The position numbers were made by a program, and so were the translations under genes. DNA of 64,000 nucleotides from Elysia crispata (lineage: Eukaryota > Mollusca > Gastropoda > Plakobranchidae), in NCBI GenBank assembly GCA_033675545.1, contig JAWDGP010004062.1, positions 1,147,501-1,211,500 on the forward strand, written 5' to 3'. Each line of letters starts with the position of its first letter. Position 1 is the first letter of the stretch. This document shows positions 35,200 through 64,000 of the stretch, piece by piece. The notes under the pieces are model-generated. The model saw only the letters and a list, made by a program, of their open reading frames with translations, had not been told where the DNA came from and did no database searches.

Positions 35200-37385
35200 G
35201 CGAAGAGTCCCGAAGAGGACTGTTGCTCTTGTTGAGGCTTAGATGACCTGCCCTAATCAAGCCCGAAGCGGTCCGGTATCTCCCGATTGTGGGTTTTTAA
35301 GAACACCGTGAGTGCCGGCCAACGGTGGTCAAGGACGTCTCCCCTCCCATGGAAGCGCTCTTCACCGGTCCTCATATCAAAACTTTGATTCTAGTATATA
35401 CAGATAATCAAAGAATCGGTGTCTCAGTAAAGCAATTTTTTTATGTCCAAAAATACAATATACAAGTTATCACAATTTTGTTTTCAATTCTTTTGTGTGC
35501 GAAACTCCATAGTATTGTTGGCTCTAAAAAGTAACGATATGTAATATTAATTTGTAGCATGCAATATAACTAGTTTCTCATCATACCAGTTGTCTGGCTG
35601 CAACCTTAAGTTGGAGTTATAACATGAAATCTTTTCACTGCGTCAAAAAAGTTCCGACATTCAAACACTCTCTCAAATAAAATCATAACTCGCACATATT
35701 ACGTTTTCCTATTTTAGAGTGATACAAGACTACTATTCACCTTTCCAAAACTGCCGAACATACATTGAATCTTTCACATTTTTAAAAAGAAAATATAACC
35801 ACGCAAATAAGGGAAAATACATGGTCGTGGGTATAATAAAAGATTACATGGTTTCAAATCAAACTAAAGTTGCGGAGAGAATCATTATGTAAGTAAAGGG
35901 GCCTGCGATGCGAGTTTTGTGATTTGGCACCATTCAAACATGCATTATTATTTTACAATAAAAGAGGCATTAAATTTTTTTTATGTAATAAAAAAAGCGT
36001 TTGTTAATAGAAGTCATTTTCTTTTCTTTTTTTAAGTTTTATTTCCTCCTTAGCTTTTGATTCTTTTCATAAAAATTACAAATTTTGGAAATCTGTAGAT
36101 GTGGTTTCCATTATCTTTGGAGAAACAAATTAATCGGGTGACTATTGTATTTAAACAGTAAAGAACTCTAAATAATATTTTTGTTTGGATTTGAAATCTA
36201 GCGCTCGAATATTTCTAGAAAGAAGACGCAAATTTTAGGAAATGGCTGTTGTAGCATAATAAAGAGAATGTTAATCAATAAAGCAGTGCAATTACTGATT
36301 TAACTCGTGTATATTTTAATCTATGAAAAACACTCCCAAGGACGCAAAAATATTTTAATCAATCGCCTCCCTTGAGTTAAATGTCTGGTGGATTTTAGAA
36401 CAAATGTCCAAATTATCGTTCTTATTTTATCGACTTTTGGCAAACAGACATCTGTTAAATTGCTGAAAAATCCTCTGTTTTCTCCAGAATAATTATGAAA
36501 TCTACAAAGAATTTCTTTTTCATATATTCCAGAGCTGTGCAAGACAGTATTGATATAGAAAGATCGCAAAAAAAAACATGATTATTACGAAAGATCGGAA
36601 ACAGAATTCAAATAAGCCGTAATTTTTTTGTTGTTTTTTTATTGTTGTTTTTTTGCTTTTTTGGGTTTTTTTTTTTACATCAGCTTATATGAATGATCAG
36701 AACTAGCACAAAAATAAGGAATTCAAAGGTGTAGCTCAAAGATCGAAACCAATTTATACGTTTTCATGTGTCTTTTTGTGTATTCCGTAAATAGGAGAAT
36801 GCCTGTGATAGGCACGGCTTGTTATAAAAATTTCAATTATTCAAATACCATTTTCTAAAGTTTCAATAACATCTTTGAACATAACGTATTGCTTTTTATG
36901 CTACGCAAGTAAAGCAAGCTTAGACCGTAGCGGTGAAAGTAAAAAAAAAAAACATGACTGTAGATTTCCCTTTTTATCTTTTTTGCTGTTGTGACCAAGG
37001 ACGAGTTCATGATTAAGAATTAGAGACAGTGTGTGAAGAACAATATTGTATTATTTTTAGCATGACCTATGGACGTATGCTTCCTATTCTCATGTTACGT
37101 CCCAAACCAAGAAAAAAAATTGGGCAGATATGTATTGCAATTACTAGAGGAGCAAACGGATGCACTAAAACGAAGAAAAGTTATTTCACAGCTTTTCCGT
37201 AACAATTAACGCATAAGAACAATGTCCATTTTTGTTTTGTCTTTGCATCTCACCATAAAACTTTTGCTTTAATTAAGTCCTGTCAAAGAGAGCCGCAAAA
37301 TAGGGAATAGCCACAGGCGATAGCTTCAAGGCTACACTCGAATTCTTAACTATCGCCAGGCCCCCCCAACCATTTGTAGAGCATC
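35200..37385. other. Region 3' of the MFSD4-like gene, nothing recognised
   Basis: A GC-richer block lies at about 35,105-35,365 without a recognised frame; the rest is AT-rich. Confidence 0.35.
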
Positions 37386-37389
37386 AGCA

Positions 37390-60344
<22,955 letters not shown>

Positions 60345-61359
60345 CTGGGAGAAGAGAAGACAACAGACGGCTGTTTTAATGCAAGAGTATTTGAATAAAA
60401 GATTTACGTTGTCTCGATTTTGCAACTTTATCTTTAATAACCCGAATTCTAAATTTTACAAGAATTTTTATTTCTTTGGATTTTTCGGGTTTTTTCTTGG
60501 TGTGGTTGTATGGTTTTTGTTGGATTTTTTATGTTTATTTTTTTTTCTGTGGGTTTTTTGTTTCTCTTTAATTGATTCATTTTGGTTTATATTTTATTTT
60601 TCAGTTGTTGAATACTGAATTCGTGTTTGTCTTTCTCAAAATTTGTTTATTGTCCTTGAAGGGACAGCGCCTATCAGCATCAGGCTATGGATGGGAACCC
60701 TGGGAGAAGAGAAGACAACAGACGGCTGTTTTAATGCAAGAGTATTTGAATAAAAGATTTACGTTGTCTCGATTTTGCAACTTTATCTTTAATATCCCGA
60801 ATTCTAAATTTTAAAAAAAAATTTATTTCTTTGAATTTGTCGAGTTTTTCTTGGTGTGGTAGTATGGTTTTTGTTGAATTTTTTTATTTTTGTTTTTTTT
60901 TTTTTTTGTGTGTGTGTTTTTTGTTTTTCTTTAATTGATTCATTTTGGTTCATATTTTATTTTTCAGTTGTTGAATACTGAATTCGTGTTTGTCTTTCTC
61001 AAAATCTGTTTATTGTCCTTGAAGGGACAGCGCCTATCAGCATCAGGCTATGGATGGGAACCCTGGGAGAAGAGAAGACAACAGACGGCTGTTTTAATGA
61101 AGAGTTTTTGAATAAAAGATTTACCTTTTTTTGATTTTGCAACTTTATCTTTAATATCCCGAATTCTAAATTTTACAAAAAGAATTTTATATCTTTGAAT
61201 TTGTCGAGTTTTTCTTGGTGTGGTAGTATGGTTTTTTTTTGGTTATTTGTTTGTTTGTTTATTTGTTTGTTTTTTCTTTAATTGATTCATTTTGGTTTAT
61301 ATTTTATTTTTCAGTCGTTGAATACTGAATTCGTGTTTGTCTTTCTCAAAATCCTAGAT

Positions 61360-61985
61360 GATCTTGTATTCTAGGACGTTTTGTGCATCGGAGCCAATCA
61401 ATACTAGTCTTATACCCGCATGCATGAAGCGGACTGGTATCTGTTTAATTTGCAGTATGTGTAGCAAAAACCACCGTCACCTGCTGACATGCGAATTTTC
61501 TAAAAAAAAAAATTATTACATTTGACTGGTGTGCAATTGCTACTGACATCTATAGGTAAAATTAACTGGCATTTCGCTTTATTAAAGACTGGAGAGAAAA
61601 AAATGGCACGTGGATAGGTTGTGTCCTTTTCTCGGGCTAATTAGTCAGATCACCATATGACGAATGGCTAAAAAATGCTCCGTTATCATGGGAGCATTGA
61701 GTACACTCTTTCATTGTCCTCACCTTTCCCAGTTGTTAAGTGGCTACACATGCCCTTGTGAAGCCTTGTGCATCGAACATACAATCTGACCACAAAGCAA
61801 ATTGAGCGAAATATGAGCCTGCTTTCATCCATAGGTTTAACCAGACTTAAGATTCGAAGTGTGTATTGCTAGAATTTCATAGTGCAATGATGATGAAAAC
61901 GAAACTACTCCGTTGTTATGAGCAGTCGTTTTAAAACTTAAACTTCACATCAATCTTCAGTTACAGGCTTCAGTAGTAAACGATT
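61360..61985. other. AT-rich DNA upstream of the MFSD4-like exon A
   Basis: No N-terminal MFS exon recognised on the minus strand. Confidence 0.4.
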
Positions 61986-61986
61986 G

Positions 61987-62252
61987 TTCTAAACATTGTC
62001 TTTGTTCCTCCATGAAGTTTAAACATAATTATTGCGTAATATAGTCGATATTCTAAACATTGTCTTTGTTCCTCCATGAAGTTTAAACATAATTATTGCG
62101 TAATATAGTCGATATTCTAAACATTGTCTTTGTTCCTCCATGAAGTTTAAACATAATTATTGCGTAATATAGTCGATATTCTAAACATTGTCTTTGTTCC
62201 TCCATGAAGTTTAAACATAATTATTGCGTAATATAGTCGATATTCTAAACAT
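61987..62252. repeat. 64-bp tandem repeat, four units plus a stub
   Basis: Units starting TTCTAAACATTGTCTTTG lie at 61,987, 62,051, 62,115 and 62,179, with an 11-base stub at 62,243; the units are essentially identical. Confidence 0.97.
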
Positions 62253-62259
62253 TCTGTAT

Positions 62260-64000
62260 AACACTAAACTAATCTCCATATGCCGTCACCATAATACGTT
62301 GTTGCTTTATATTCTTTCAATTTTGTTTTATTTTGTTATTTTCAATCGATAAATAGAAAGGTTGATTGCTTCGCTATCGGGCTCTTGTAGCCTTAATTTT
62401 GCTGGCCATGACTCCCTCTAGTAATGAATTGCCTGTCATGCACACACCTTTTGTGTTGGAATCCCCTGAGCTAATGCTTTGATCTGATCCGAGGCATGGA
62501 GAGCAAGCTAACCTCTTGTCAAGTGCAAGCATTGTCCAGAATAGATCATGTTTCCATGCTTCAGCCCCGTGCAGAACTTCATGTTTTTTTATCGCTTTTG
62601 AGGTTCATTTCTATTATTCGCCTGGACTTTGTTTCCTTCAATTATTTGCCTTTGTTGTGGTCGATTTTATTTTTCAATTTTTCTATGAGAATTTACTGTA
62701 TTATAACTCGCATGCTTTTTGATAATGCTGAAAGTCTATTTCTCAAGAGATTCAATACACATTTTTTTTTGTTGGTTTAATGAAAACTTTTTTTTCCCGT
62801 TAGATTGCTGGAGACGACGGAAAATATCAGAGCCAAAAAATTTGGTATATGAAAATAGAATTAGCAAAATCAACTTAAAGAACACAAAAATGCAAAGATT
62901 TAACATTGTGCTTTTAAAACTTTCCGAGCGTTATAAAAGTATTTTTTATCAACTTGCCATTGAATAATTATGGAACTCCGAAACAACAAAATGTTGATTG
63001 GGCACAGCTTGATAAGGACAATTTATCGAAAAAATCAAGCTCGTAACTGATAATACGACACCCCAAACTTTTTAAGCCAAAAGCGTTGGGTTTCAACCCC
63101 CCCCCCCCCTTCTCCCTCCTCTTCCCCCCCCCCCCCCCCCCGCCCCCCACAGATCATTCCTGCAGATGGCGATGGGCGAGCCACCCACACAACAACCCAC
63201 ATTGTTTTCTATTTTGCACTTTATTTTATTTTTTTCTCTTTTATTATTTTTTTAAGGAGCCTTTGTTATTACCGATCCTCTGGAAGTCTTTTTGGAAAAT
63301 TTGTTTTCGCTTGGGCTTTTATTTGCTTTTTGTTTTGATTTGTTTTTGTTTTGTTTTTTTTAACTCTTGTTGTTTCTGTTCTTGGCACGAGCCCATTTAA
63401 GTGAATTGTGCAATACAGCAATGTGCTTGGTTTCATTATAATCTTTTGTGTCTTAAAACATTGTTCACAGACCCGGAAAACGAAACGTCTAGCATTGCAG
63501 ACAGCTATAAAAGGAACACTTGTTCCTCCAGATTGTTGCTCTTTGCTTTGCTTTCTCTCGCCTCTAAGCGTCTGCTTTGTTCCTCTATAGTTTATTTTCT
63601 TGATTGTGATGCTTTTAAATCATTAGAAGCGGAACAGCCATTTTTTTTTTTTTTTTGTTCGATTTGGAATAGATTACTTAAACTTCTGCAATTTCAAAGT
63701 GCAGTTTAGAGACTTTAAAATCATTCAAAGTTCCAATTCATTCGCCTTAAGATAACACTATCAGTATTATTTTGTGCGATCTATTTTTCATCCGCAGTAG
63801 GTTAAAGTCTTTTTTCTTTATATGATTTAACAAAATGCAGCGGGTGTTGGGTTTGAGAACTGCTTTTATGTATAGGAATGACTGATATTACTTTTGTTTG
63901 TCTTCATTTCGTTTTTGGTTTTAATAATTTGGACCATAAAACTGGGGGGAAAAAAACATTCTTAATTTTTATAACAACATTAGATCATCAAAATCGAGGT
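62260..64000. other. AT-rich right end with a poly(C) tract
   Basis: Poly(C) runs lie at about 63,098-63,142. Short open frames only; a GC-richer patch at 62,490-62,590 was not recognised. Confidence 0.4.

Noticed and set aside
63086-63400. Pro/Phe-rich frame across the poly(C) tract, considered as an N-terminal MFS exon region
   Set aside because: It is driven by homopolymers and neither strand shows the helix 1-2 motifs of the MFSD4 family.

Overview
The window looks like nuclear DNA of a lophotrochozoan animal, most probably a gastropod mollusc. The evidence is an AT-rich background, spliced genes with GT-AG introns, single-cysteine-cluster Toll-like receptors, Ty3/gypsy and LINE-type retroelements, tRNA-like SINE candidates, and very many microsatellites. 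Species assignment is an inference; nothing in the window names the organism.

Left part (1-26,100): two copies of one Toll-like receptor (TLR) gene face each other tail to tail as an inverted duplication. Copy 1 (+, from beyond the left edge to 6,113) keeps an open ectodomain plus transmembrane exon. Its middle TIR exon is absent; a truncated Ty3/gypsy element lies in its place (about 3,662-5,515), and a terminal TIR exon follows (5,856-6,113). Copy 2 (-, 26,059 down to about 22,110) keeps the middle TIR exon and a signal peptide, but its ectodomain has three nonsense codons and a frame-breaking deletion. The same antisense LINE fragment sits in the TIR intron of both copies, so it predates the duplication. 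Between the arms lie a second, nearly complete gypsy element (10,385-14,936, - strand, with LTRs, a 4-bp target duplication, gag, pr, rt, rh and int), a perfect-looking hairpin beside a short unrecognised coding-like stretch (about 14,940-15,130), and otherwise AT-rich DNA.

Middle (26,100-37,400): no gene recognised. It holds a roughly 1.06 kb GAA array, a (TC)n(TA)n tract, a hAT-like non-autonomous element candidate and tRNA-like SINE candidates.

Right part (37,390-60,344, - strand): ten consecutive exons of one major facilitator superfamily gene of the MFSD4 / NaGLT1 type. Every exon joins in phase to the next; the gene lacks only its N-terminal exon(s), which appear to lie beyond the right edge. 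Each of its nine introns carries at least one simple repeat array, including an about 0.85 kb GAA array in the last intron. Three of its exon boundaries (one donor, two acceptors) are embedded in tandem duplications that copy the splice site itself, which is the most unusual structure in the window. From 60,345 to 64,000 there are these splice-site duplications, a 64-bp tandem repeat and AT-rich DNA, but no further recognised exon.
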